DNA of 5,731 nt from an uncultured Cytophagaceae bacterium (lineage in GTDB: Bacteria > Bacteroidota > Bacteroidia > Cytophagales > Spirosomataceae): positions 1 through 5,731 of the forward strand of contig CAJCBY010000459.1 in assembly GCA_903960725.1 (NCBI GenBank). The letters run 5' to 3'. Below, piece after piece: positions 1-5,397 of this stretch. A program made the position numbers and the translations under genes. The stretch's first letter is position 1, and the number at the start of each line of letters is the position of its first letter. The notes beneath the pieces were generated by a model, which ran no database searches, had not been told where the DNA came from, and saw only the letters and a list, made by a program, of their open reading frames with translations.

Positions 1-1198
1 CTGTTATTTTAACCTTATTTACACTGATAGCGTTTCCATGGATGGCTTTTCGGGCTTCTCCTTTAGATGAGCAGATTAAATTCTCTGTTCCCACGCTGAG
101 TAGGTCGGTGAGGTTTTGGCATTCTGATAATAATGCAGCGGAAACTGTATAGACTGGTAATTGTGCAATCAGAGCGTCAGAGGCGTTGCTTAGTAGTTCT
201 ACTGCGTCTTTTGAGAAAAGTAGGGCGGAAGCCTCAATGACTAAGGCGCAAACATCAGCACCATGGACGCGTGTGGTTACTTCTTCTGCGATGGCCTTTT
301 GTAAAATACGCAAGTGGGGTGCTTCCGCATGAGCACGCTCCATTTCTTCGATTTGATCTTTCGTATATAAAGTGAATACACGGATCAGGCGAGGAACATC
401 AGCATCAGCTGCATTTAACCAAAATTGGTAGAATGCAAAAGGGGATGTTTTGGAAGCATCTAGCCAAACATTACCAGACTCCGACTTTCCAAACTTCGTG
501 CCATCCGCTTTAGTTACTAAAGGAGTAGTTAATGCGAAAGCCGCTCGTTCCGTCGCATCTTCATCGTGCCCTTCTTTGCGGCGAATGATTTCAGTCCCTG
601 TGGTGATATTACCCCACTGATCAGAACCACCCATTTGAAGGCGGACATTTTTGGTCTTATATAAATGATAGAAATCGTATCCTTGTAATAATTGATAAGA
701 GAATTCAGTGAAGGAGATGCCGGTTTCTAGACGCTTCTTAACGGAGTCTTTGGACATCATATAATTAACGGTTAAGAATTTACCTGCTTCTCGTAAAAAA
801 CCTAGGAAGCTGAATTCCTTAAACCAATCATAATTATTTACTACTTCTGCCGAATTAGCGTCGCCGTGGAATTCTAAGAATTTCTCTAATTGTGCTTGAA
901 TACCTACCTGATTTGCACGCAGTGTGTTTTCTGAAAGGAAATCACGTTCAGCGGATTTTCCAGATGGATCCCCGATCATTCCAGTGGCACCACCTACTAA
1001 AGCGATAGGTTTATGACCCGCTAGTTGAAAATGCTTTAATAGCATGATCGCAGCTAAATTTCCGATGTGAAGACTCGGTGCAGTAGGGTCAAAACCGATA
1101 TAAGCCACCGTCATTTCTTTGGCAAGCTGATCCTCTAAACCAGGAATCATATCGTGTAACATCCCCCTCCAACGTAATTCTTCAATGAAATTTGTCAT
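1..1198 (-). CDS. tyrS: Tyrosyl-tRNA synthetase, C-terminus cut by window edge
   Basis: Cytoplasmic class Ic aminoacyl-tRNA synthetase that charges tRNA-Tyr with tyrosine using ATP. I translated it by hand from the ATG at 1198; the frame stays open to base 1 (399 codons), so it is partial, probably lacking about 30 residues judging from the usual length of about 420-430. Visible family residues: YIGFD at 33-37, the HIGH-class motif as HIGN at 44-47, GGATGMIGDPSG after it, the tyrosine-binding run Y168-Q169...Q172...D175, GGSDQWGN at 190-197, and the KMSKS-class loop as KFGKS at 235-239. An S4-type RNA-binding domain begins near residue 350 (SSKGEARKAIHGNAISVNK at 377-395) and runs off the window. 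It is the last visible gene of a minus-strand operon, 23 nt after queA, and may also have its own promoter in that gap. Asparagine in HIGN is a natural variant known in mitochondrial-type TyrRS. I see no frameshift. Confidence 0.97.
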   Translation of the reverse strand, partial: MTNFIEELRWRGMLHDMIPGLEDQLAKEMTVAYIGFDPTAPSLHIGNLAAIMLLKHFQLAGHKPIALVGGATGMIGDPSGKSAERDFLSENTLRANQVGIQAQLEKFLEFHGDANSAEVVNNYDWFKEFSFLGFLREAGKFLTVNYMMSKDSVKKRLETGISFTEFSYQLLQGYDFYHLYKTKNVRLQMGGSDQWGNITTGTEIIRRKEGHDEDATERAAFALTTPLVTKADGTKFGKSESGNVWLDASKTSPFAFYQFWLNAADADVPRLIRVFTLYTKDQIEEMERAHAEAPHLRILQKAIAEEVTTRVHGADVCALVIEASALLFSKDAVELLSNASDALIAQLPVYTVSAALLSECQNLTDLLSVGTENLICSSKGEARKAIHGNAISVNKVKIT

Positions 1199-1207
1199 AA
1201 ATGATTG

Positions 1208-1221
1208 TTTTTGCAAAAATA
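1208..1221 (-). promoter_or_regulatory. Possible internal tyrS promoter (-7 motif) with a perfect dyad
   Basis: Read on the minus strand, 1221 to 1213 is TATTTTTGC, a full match to the Bacteroidota -7 consensus TAnnTTTG. It overlaps a perfect 12 bp palindrome, TTTTTGCAAAAA (1208-1219). Counting 7 nt from the G puts transcription start near 1207, giving a leader of about 9 nt before the tyrS ATG, similar to the leader lengths predicted for the other promoters here. No clear -33 TTTG is present about 20 nt upstream, where the sequence is the end of queA. In such AT-rich DNA a chance match is possible. Confidence 0.4.
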
Positions 1222-2430
1222 CTAAATATCCTTCTTTTTAAATAATAAGGACGAATCCCCATAGCTAAGGAAGCGGTAATCGTTCAACAAGGCTGAATCG
1301 TAAACCTTTTTCCAATCATCACCAATTAAGGCGGCGATTAAAACTAAAAGAGTAGATTTAGGCTGGTGAAAATTCGTCACGATGGCGTCACAGAAGTGCA
1401 AAGCATAGCCTGGCATGATTAATAATTCGGTCTCTGCAACCCAATAGTCTAATTTACTATTCTCTATGTAGTTAAGAACTGCTTCTAGTGACTCTTTGTT
1501 AGAAATTCGATTAGATCGTGTTTTATAGGCGAATTCCTTAGGAATCACGAGTACGTCCTCTTCGATTCTTTTATTTTCGATGAGCCAAACTCCGCCCCAG
1601 TATAAACTTTCCAATGCGCGCAAGGCCGTTGTTCCTATTGGAATATAGGGCCCTTGATGTGCTATCAACGTTTTAATCAATTCGGGGGTGAAGACTAACT
1701 GCTCCCTGTGCATTGGATGCTTGCTCACATCATCATCCTTGACAGGAAGAAATGTACCAGCACCTACATGCAATGTCAGGTAGGTTATCTGAATGTTTCG
1801 ACGATCTATATCGGCTAAGACCTCCTCAGAAAAATGCAAGCTAGCAGTAGGCGCTGCTACCGCACCTAGTTTTTCAGAAAATACGGTTTGGTATCGATCA
1901 TTGTCGCTTAATTCTGTATCCCTTTCCATGTAAGGAGGTAAAGGGATTTTGCCAATTTCGTCTAAAATTTCGGCGAAACTTTGGTCTGTATTCCAACAAA
2001 TGCGGATGTGATTTTCATCTCGATTCACCCAGTCAAAAGTCAGAGCTCCTCTCGTTAATCTATCCCCTTCTTTCCAACGTTTCTTGTTCCCTACTAGGCA
2101 TTCCCAAACGATTTCCGCTTTACTTTCCATCAGCTGCTCAGTGGGAGCGGCGTCCGAAATTGGATGTAATAGAAAGAGTTCAATCGAGACACCGTTTTCC
2201 TTTACAAGGGGAATGCGAGCGGGAATGACTTTGGTATTATTGAAAATCAACAAGGCATTCTCCGGTAAAAATTCGGCTAGATTTCGAAATGAATCGTGTT
2301 GAATTTTACCTTCTTTGTAAACTAATTGCTTGGAGTCGTGTCGATTAGCTAAAGGAAATTGGGCGATTTTTGATTCAGGCAATGGATAGTCAAAAGCCTG
2401 AATGGAAATATTCGGCATTTGAATGCTCAT
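1222..2430 (-). CDS. queA: S-adenosylmethionine:tRNA ribosyltransferase-isomerase (long form)
   Basis: Transfers and isomerises the ribosyl part of AdoMet onto 7-aminomethyl-7-deazaguanine at tRNA position 34, giving epoxyqueuosine. It is cytoplasmic and is the penultimate step of queuosine synthesis. QueA hallmarks are spread over the protein: LPESKIAQFP at 17-26, FNNTKVIPAR at 63-72, IPLPPYMER at 162-170, YQTVFSEKLGAVAAPTASLHF at 180-200 in near-canonical form, TLHVGAGTFLPV at 219-230, IGTTALRALES at 265-275, VTNFHQPKSTLL at 351-362 and YRFLSYGD at 385-392. At 402 residues it exceeds the usual 340-350; most of the excess lies between residues 276 and 334, which takes only about 20 residues in the E. 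coli enzyme. The usual AGLHF is ASLHF here (S197). Start: the ATG overlaps the upstream TGA as ATGA, with GAGGA a few bases before it; M5 is a less likely alternative. Either a true QueA or the second, longer QueA-like paralogue that I recall from some Bacteroidota. Confidence 0.93.
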   Translation of the reverse strand: MSIQMPNISIQAFDYPLPESKIAQFPLANRHDSKQLVYKEGKIQHDSFRNLAEFLPENALLIFNNTKVIPARIPLVKENGVSIELFLLHPISDAAPTEQLMESKAEIVWECLVGNKKRWKEGDRLTRGALTFDWVNRDENHIRICWNTDQSFAEILDEIGKIPLPPYMERDTELSDNDRYQTVFSEKLGAVAAPTASLHFSEEVLADIDRRNIQITYLTLHVGAGTFLPVKDDDVSKHPMHREQLVFTPELIKTLIAHQGPYIPIGTTALRALESLYWGGVWLIENKRIEEDVLVIPKEFAYKTRSNRISNKESLEAVLNYIENSKLDYWVAETELLIMPGYALHFCDAIVTNFHQPKSTLLVLIAALIGDDWKKVYDSALLNDYRFLSYGDSSLLFKKKDI

Positions 2431-2936
2431 AGTTCCTCAATAAATTTAGGGCTAGTAATTAATCGAACAGGTAAATAGATGAGCCAAACCAATAGGAAGA
2501 CAATACCTAAGGACGGCAAATAGCTATAGTCGGTTTGGTTAGTTCTTTCATCATTCAGCATTAATAAGGCTCTCATCACTAAGATTAAGTACGTATTAAT
2601 GAGGGCTGGGAAAAAATGTAGCCAATTAATAAAGGTGCTTTTGATTGTCTGATTTCCTTTTTCTGCAAAAACTGGAAGGATGGTACCCCATTTTTCAGTT
2701 GGGATTTTATCGATGGCTTTGATTAAAAGTAATGCCAAAACATTTAAAATTGTTACGATGCCAGCTGTTAAATAGAATACCTCTTCTTTAGGAAGAAATC
2801 CATCACCACGACCTGTTTCGCCGAAATGCACCGCCGTTGGATCAGGAAGTCCACGGTAAATAAATAATAAGGATAATCCGAACGCCACTATGGACAAAAT
2901 TCGCCAAACTCGAGATGCAAAATGGTCTATCGACAT
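2427..2936 (-). CDS. Four-helix membrane protein, DUF1648-like
   Basis: Predicted inner-membrane protein of 169 residues with four hydrophobic segments at about 12-29, 53-74, 103-127 and 139-160. Between the first two is LPDPTAVHFGETGRGDGF (30-47), ending in LPK, which resembles the DUF1648 signature (LP...VPVHF...G..DG). DUF1648 occurs in SdpI-like immunity proteins and many uncharacterised membrane proteins; the SdpI-specific extra helices are not present, so I assign no role. The short N-terminus (MSIDHFASRVW) has no lipobox. It is the first gene of the minus-strand operon; its TGA overlaps the queA start by four bases, which suggests translational coupling. A -7 motif 18-26 bases upstream gives a leader of about 12 nt. 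No functional link to queA or tyrS is visible. Confidence 0.8.
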   Translation of the reverse strand: MSIDHFASRVWRILSIVAFGLSLLFIYRGLPDPTAVHFGETGRGDGFLPKEEVFYLTAGIVTILNVLALLLIKAIDKIPTEKWGTILPVFAEKGNQTIKSTFINWLHFFPALINTYLILVMRALLMLNDERTNQTDYSYLPSLGIVFLLVWLIYLPVRLITSPKFIEEL

Positions 2937-2953
2937 AGTTGATTAAAATGTCT

Positions 2954-2962
2954 GCAAAATTA
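2954..2962 (-). promoter_or_regulatory. -7 promoter motif for the DUF1648-queA-tyrS operon
   Basis: The minus strand from 2962 to 2954 reads TAATTTTGC, matching TAnnTTTG of the Bacteroidota primary sigma factor. TTAG at 2986-2983, 20 nt upstream, is a three-of-four match to the -33 TTTG. Predicted transcription start is near 2948, about 12 nt before the ATG at 2936. The motif sits in a small dyad, CAAAA-TTAG-TTTTG (2955-2968), whose right half completes a plus-strand TAGTTTTG (2961-2968). Confidence 0.5.
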
Positions 2963-2999
2963 GTTTTGAAATTCATACCGACCTAATCTTTATTTCTAT

Positions 3000-3008
3000 T
3001 ATTTTTGT
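3000..3008 (+). promoter_or_regulatory. -7 promoter motif for the adenosyltransferase-ilvE operon
   Basis: TATTTTTGT at 3000-3008 matches TAnnTTTG. Predicted start of transcription is near 3014, about 11 nt before the ATG at 3025. No good -33 TTTG lies about 20 nt upstream. If this is the promoter, the GTG at 3007, which overlaps it, cannot be the start codon. A second, weaker candidate is TAGTTTTG at 2961-2968. Confidence 0.45.
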
Positions 3009-3024
3009 GAATAACCCTTATAAA

Positions 3025-3576
3025 ATGGCAATCTATACGAAGAATGGCGATGGTGGATTTACGCGTTTAGCAGATGGGAAAGGATTGTCTAAATCCGATG
3101 CTCGGATGGATGCCATTGGCGATATCGATGAGCTAAATTGTCATATTGGTGCTTTGGTCTGCCAAATAGAACCGCATTTAGCTACTAAATTACAAGCTAT
3201 CCAGTCCAGCCTTTTTGTATTGGGGGCTCACGTTGCCAGTGATTCGAAAGAATACTTGGGTAATATGAAGCTAATTTCTTTGCAGGATATTGTGGCCATC
3301 GAAGAAATGATTGATGAAATTGATGGTAAAATTGAGCCTATGCGTTTCTTTATTTTACCTGGCGGACATCCCCTAATTGCCGCGGCTCAAATCACTCGTA
3401 CCGTTTGTCGCCGTGCTGAACGTAGTTTAATTCGGTGGGTCCAATTAGAAGAAAAAGAAGATTATGCGATCGCAATCGCTTATTTAAATAGATTATCAGA
3501 TTACTTATTTATGATGTGCCGTTATTTACATCATTCATTAGATATCCCCGAGATACCTTGGAATTCCGGCAAGTAG
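3025..3576 (+). CDS. pduO: PduO-type ATP:cob(I)alamin adenosyltransferase
   Basis: Transfers the 5'-deoxyadenosyl group of ATP to cob(I)alamin to make adenosylcobalamin; the family is a cytoplasmic trimer of helical bundles. Start set at ATG 3025 (183 residues): MAIYTKNGDGG is the usual family N-terminus, and the in-frame GTG at 3007 lies inside the predicted promoter. Motifs: YTKNGDGGFT at 4-13 (ATP loop), GDIDELN at 32-38 with D35, FFILPGG at 108-114, ITRTVCRRAER at 123-133, and LNRLSDYLF at 154-162. By alignment from memory with the Lactobacillus reuteri enzyme, D35 and R125 match its D35-R128 salt bridge, and F109 matches F112, which helps displace the lower cobalamin ligand. N7 in place of the common Thr also occurs in that enzyme. 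Active-site residues look intact. It is first in a two-gene operon, 12 nt before ilvE. The in vivo corrinoid could be a precursor instead (cob(I)yrinate diamide). Confidence 0.92.
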   Translation: MAIYTKNGDGGFTRLADGKGLSKSDARMDAIGDIDELNCHIGALVCQIEPHLATKLQAIQSSLFVLGAHVASDSKEYLGNMKLISLQDIVAIEEMIDEIDGKIEPMRFFILPGGHPLIAAAQITRTVCRRAERSLIRWVQLEEKEDYAIAIAYLNRLSDYLFMMCRYLHHSLDIPEIPWNSGK

Positions 3577-3588
3577 AAACAAAACTTT

Positions 3589-4641
3589 ATGCAAATTACC
3601 ATTCAAAAAACCCCTGCATCTCGATTAAGCGAGGTTGATTTCGGCAACTTACCTTTTGGCCGCATTTTTGCCGATCATATGCTCGTTGCAGAATATGCAG
3701 ATGGAGCTTGGAAGTCTGTACAAATTCAGCCTTATGGACCCTTGACCTATCAACCGGCTATGATGTCCATCCATTATGGACAGTCTATTTTCGAAGGCAT
3801 GAAGGCCTACCGCTCAAAGAAAGGAGAGGTATTGGTGTTCCGTCCAGAGGAGAACATGAAGCGTTTTAATAAATCTGCGCTCCGCATGTGTATGCCAGAA
3901 GTACCGGAAGAGATTTTCTTGGGAGGTTTAAAGCAATTGATCGAATTGGATAATGCATGGGTGCCAGAAAATGAGGGATGTTCCTTGTATATCCGCCCTT
4001 TCATGTTTGCTACAGATGAGTACGTAGGAGTTTCTCCGTCGACCACCTATAAGTTTATTATCTTCAATTGCCCGGTAGGGTCATATTATACAAAGCCGTT
4101 GCGTGTTCGCGTAGAAACAGAATACATCCGCGCGGCAAAAGGCGGCGTTGGTTTTGCTAAGAATGCAGGAAACTATGGTGGTTCCTTGTACCCTACAATA
4201 GAAGCCAATAATGCGGGTTATGATCAAATCATTTGGACGGATGCGGCGACACATCAATATGTGGAGGAAGCGGGAACTATGAATTTGATGTTTATCATTA
4301 ATGGTACACTTGTAACAGCTCCTACTGGTGATACTATCTTAGATGGTGTTACGCGAAAATCAGTGATTCAGATTGCCAAAGACTGGGGTGTAGAAGTACA
4401 AGAGCGTCTTTTATCCGTGAAAGAATTAGTCGAAGGAATCAGCTCAGGGGCCGTAACCGAGGCCTTTGGTGCCGGTACCGCTGCAGTTATCGCGCCCATA
4501 CAAACGATTGGCTTTGATGGAAAAGACTACGAATTACCCGCTCGCAAAGAGTCTGATTTTTCTGCTAAAGTTTTCAATGAAATCAGTCAAATTCGATTAG
4601 GCGAAATCGCTGATACGCGTGGCTGGATATATAAAATTTAA
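3589..4641 (+). CDS. ilvE: Branched-chain amino acid aminotransferase
   Basis: PLP-dependent fold-type IV transaminase interconverting leucine, isoleucine and valine with their 2-oxo acids, using 2-oxoglutarate/glutamate; cytoplasmic. At 350 residues it fits the longer, eukaryote-like BCAT subgroup. Visible: IHYGQSIFEGMKAYR at 61-75, LYIRPFMFATDE at 133-144, RAAKGGVGFAKNAGNYGGSL at 181-200 with K191 as the PLP Schiff-base lysine and Y197, EEAGTMN at 226-232 with E227 as the cofactor N1 ligand, ILDGVTRKSVIQIA at 250-263 for phosphate binding, and EAFGAGTAAV at 291-300. The redox CXXC of human mitochondrial BCAT (TACVVC) is replaced by TAAVIA at 297-302, so that thiol switch is absent. The ATG follows the adenosyltransferase stop by 12 nt, indicating co-transcription. 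The stop is interlocked with that of the opposing lipoprotein gene. Direction, synthesis or breakdown, cannot be read from sequence. Confidence 0.95.
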   Translation: MQITIQKTPASRLSEVDFGNLPFGRIFADHMLVAEYADGAWKSVQIQPYGPLTYQPAMMSIHYGQSIFEGMKAYRSKKGEVLVFRPEENMKRFNKSALRMCMPEVPEEIFLGGLKQLIELDNAWVPENEGCSLYIRPFMFATDEYVGVSPSTTYKFIIFNCPVGSYYTKPLRVRVETEYIRAAKGGVGFAKNAGNYGGSLYPTIEANNAGYDQIIWTDAATHQYVEEAGTMNLMFIINGTLVTAPTGDTILDGVTRKSVIQIAKDWGVEVQERLLSVKELVEGISSGAVTEAFGAGTAAVIAPIQTIGFDGKDYELPARKESDFSAKVFNEISQIRLGEIADTRGWIYKI

Positions 4642-5213
4642 TTAGCTGCTTTAAAGCTGATTTTAATGCCCGGATCTTTAGATGTACTTACGTTCTCTAA
4701 ATTGATTCGGGTATTTTTGTTTTTTGTCCAAAGAACACTTTTCCCATTAGCTTCCGATGGGCCAAATTTGGCATCTAAATATTTTTTCCATTGATCAATT
4801 AAAGGTTGTACATCTTCACTTGACTCCACAAAAATGTCAAAGACGATCTCGTGTAACTTATTCTGCTCATTCGGTATATAGCTGATGTCACTGAAGTTCA
4901 AATCAGATTCGTCAAAATATAAGGTATAAGATTTGCCTTTTTCTGGCTGAGATTCAGCTAATTCTAAGCTGTCATTTACTGAGCCAAAATCTTGTCCCCA
5001 ATTCGCATTTCTAACTATTTTATCTGGACTCAAGGTAAGTTTTTGGACCCATTCGCCACTATCCTCCCAGGCTGTTTGAATGGCCTCTGTTTGAGCGTTC
5101 TCTTTCGTTTCGCTTTGTTTTTCTTGGCTGCAAGAATGCAAAATTACACCTACACTACTTAGAAAAATAAAGCTCACCAATGGAACGAATAGTTTATTTA
5201 ACGGGTTTCTCAT
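4638..5213 (-). CDS. Hypothetical lipoprotein, secreted
   Basis: A 191-residue protein I cannot assign to a named family. The N-terminus MRNPLNK is basic, followed by a hydrophobic stretch at about 8-25 and a lipobox-like LHSC with C28 as the probable lipidated cysteine; histidine at the -2 position is unusual. After it, SQEKQSETKE is charged, similar to the lipoprotein export signals that place lipoproteins on the surface in Bacteroidota, so surface exposure is possible. The mature part has short alternating patterns, including YTLYFDESDLNFSDISYI (96-113), EIVFDIFVESSEDV (122-135), an amphipathic helix QPLIDQWKKYLDAKFG (136-151) and LWTKNKNTRINLENV (161-175), consistent with a small alpha/beta fold. 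It is convergent with ilvE and sits 182 nt downstream of an outer-membrane barrel gene on the same strand, but a terminator hairpin separates them. It appears to be a single-gene unit with its own promoter. Confidence 0.8.
   Translation of the reverse strand: MRNPLNKLFVPLVSFIFLSSVGVILHSCSQEKQSETKENAQTEAIQTAWEDSGEWVQKLTLSPDKIVRNANWGQDFGSVNDSLELAESQPEKGKSYTLYFDESDLNFSDISYIPNEQNKLHEIVFDIFVESSEDVQPLIDQWKKYLDAKFGPSEANGKSVLWTKNKNTRINLENVSTSKDPGIKISFKAAN
4640..4662. terminator. Weak hairpin at the convergent gene junction
   Basis: AATTAGCT (4640-4647) and AGCTGATT (4655-4662) form an 8 bp stem with one G-U pair around a 7 nt loop, directly after the ilvE stop. TT follows on the plus strand, and AT-rich sequence follows on the minus strand. 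The stem is A/T-rich and the T-tract short, so it is a poor intrinsic terminator, but nothing better lies between the two convergent genes. Confidence 0.25.
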
Positions 5214-5233
5214 ATTATTGCAGTGTGAGATTG

Positions 5234-5256
5234 TGATTAATAGTTAATCAAAATTA
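5234..5256 (-). promoter_or_regulatory. Lipoprotein promoter motif with operator-like dyad
   Basis: The minus strand from 5256 to 5249 reads TAATTTTG, a full TAnnTTTG match, putting transcription start near 5242 and a leader of about 29 nt. No good -33 element is seen at the usual distance. Overlapping its downstream end is a perfect inverted repeat, TGATTAA-TAG-TTAATCA (5234-5250), with 7 bp arms. Centred on the predicted start site, it could be a repressor operator or a 5'-leader hairpin. It does not match the CRP or FNR half-site spacing. Confidence 0.4.
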
Positions 5257-5287
5257 AATGAATTTCGCCAATCATAATAAAAAATGT

Positions 5288-5397
5288 TATTTTTGGAAAA
5301 ATTATAGCATTTACTGGTCTGTGGCCAACACGATATATAAGATTATTAGTGGTTAGGTATTTTTAAAATGAGCCGGTCTTTGATCGGCTTTTTTTTT
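5288..5397 (+). ncRNA. Candidate small RNA in the gene-free spacer
   Basis: The spacer 5214-5395 has no convincing gene, yet the plus strand has the parts of a short transcription unit. TATTTTTG at 5288-5295 matches the -7 motif, and TTTCG at 5263-5267, 20 nt upstream, approximates the -33. A 5 bp hairpin, TGGTC-TGT-GGCCA (5315-5327), has one G-U pair. The unit ends in the hairpin and T-tract at 5371-5397. The predicted transcript would run from about 5302 to 5397, roughly 95 nt. It does not resemble any RNA family I know, and the hairpin may instead end the minus-strand barrel gene. A 32-codon frame on the same strand (5258-5356) is an alternative reading. Confidence 0.22.
5371..5397. terminator. 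Intrinsic terminator, strongest on plus strand
   Basis: AGCCGGT (5371-5377) pairs with ATCGGCT (5383-5389) as a 7 bp stem with one G-U pair and a 5 nt loop, followed by a run of nine T on the plus strand (5389-5397). On the minus strand the same hairpin begins 6 nt after the stop codon of the barrel protein gene and is followed by CATTTT, so it could end that transcript too. The better T-tract faces the plus strand, where no recognised gene precedes it. Confidence 0.7.

Noticed and set aside
1055..1069. HIGN instead of HIGH in TyrS as a defect
   Set aside because: Asn at the last position is a natural variant in mitochondrial-type TyrRS, and all other tyrosine and ATP motifs are intact.
2084..2302. 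72-codon open frame on the plus strand inside queA
   Set aside because: Entirely antisense to a well-supported QueA reading frame; its translation shows no domain or signal and looks like a reverse-frame shadow.
3007..3024. GTG start adding six residues (MNNPYK) to the adenosyltransferase
   Set aside because: The GTG lies within the predicted -7 element and the family begins at MxIYTK; ATG 3025 is preferred.
3025..3057. N7 in YTKNGD as a sign of an inactive adenosyltransferase
   Set aside because: The same TKNGD appears, from memory, in the active Lactobacillus reuteri PduO, and the other active-site residues are present.
3807..4046. 79-codon open frame on the minus strand inside ilvE
   Set aside because: Antisense to conserved IlvE sequence, with no promoter motif or recognisable protein features.
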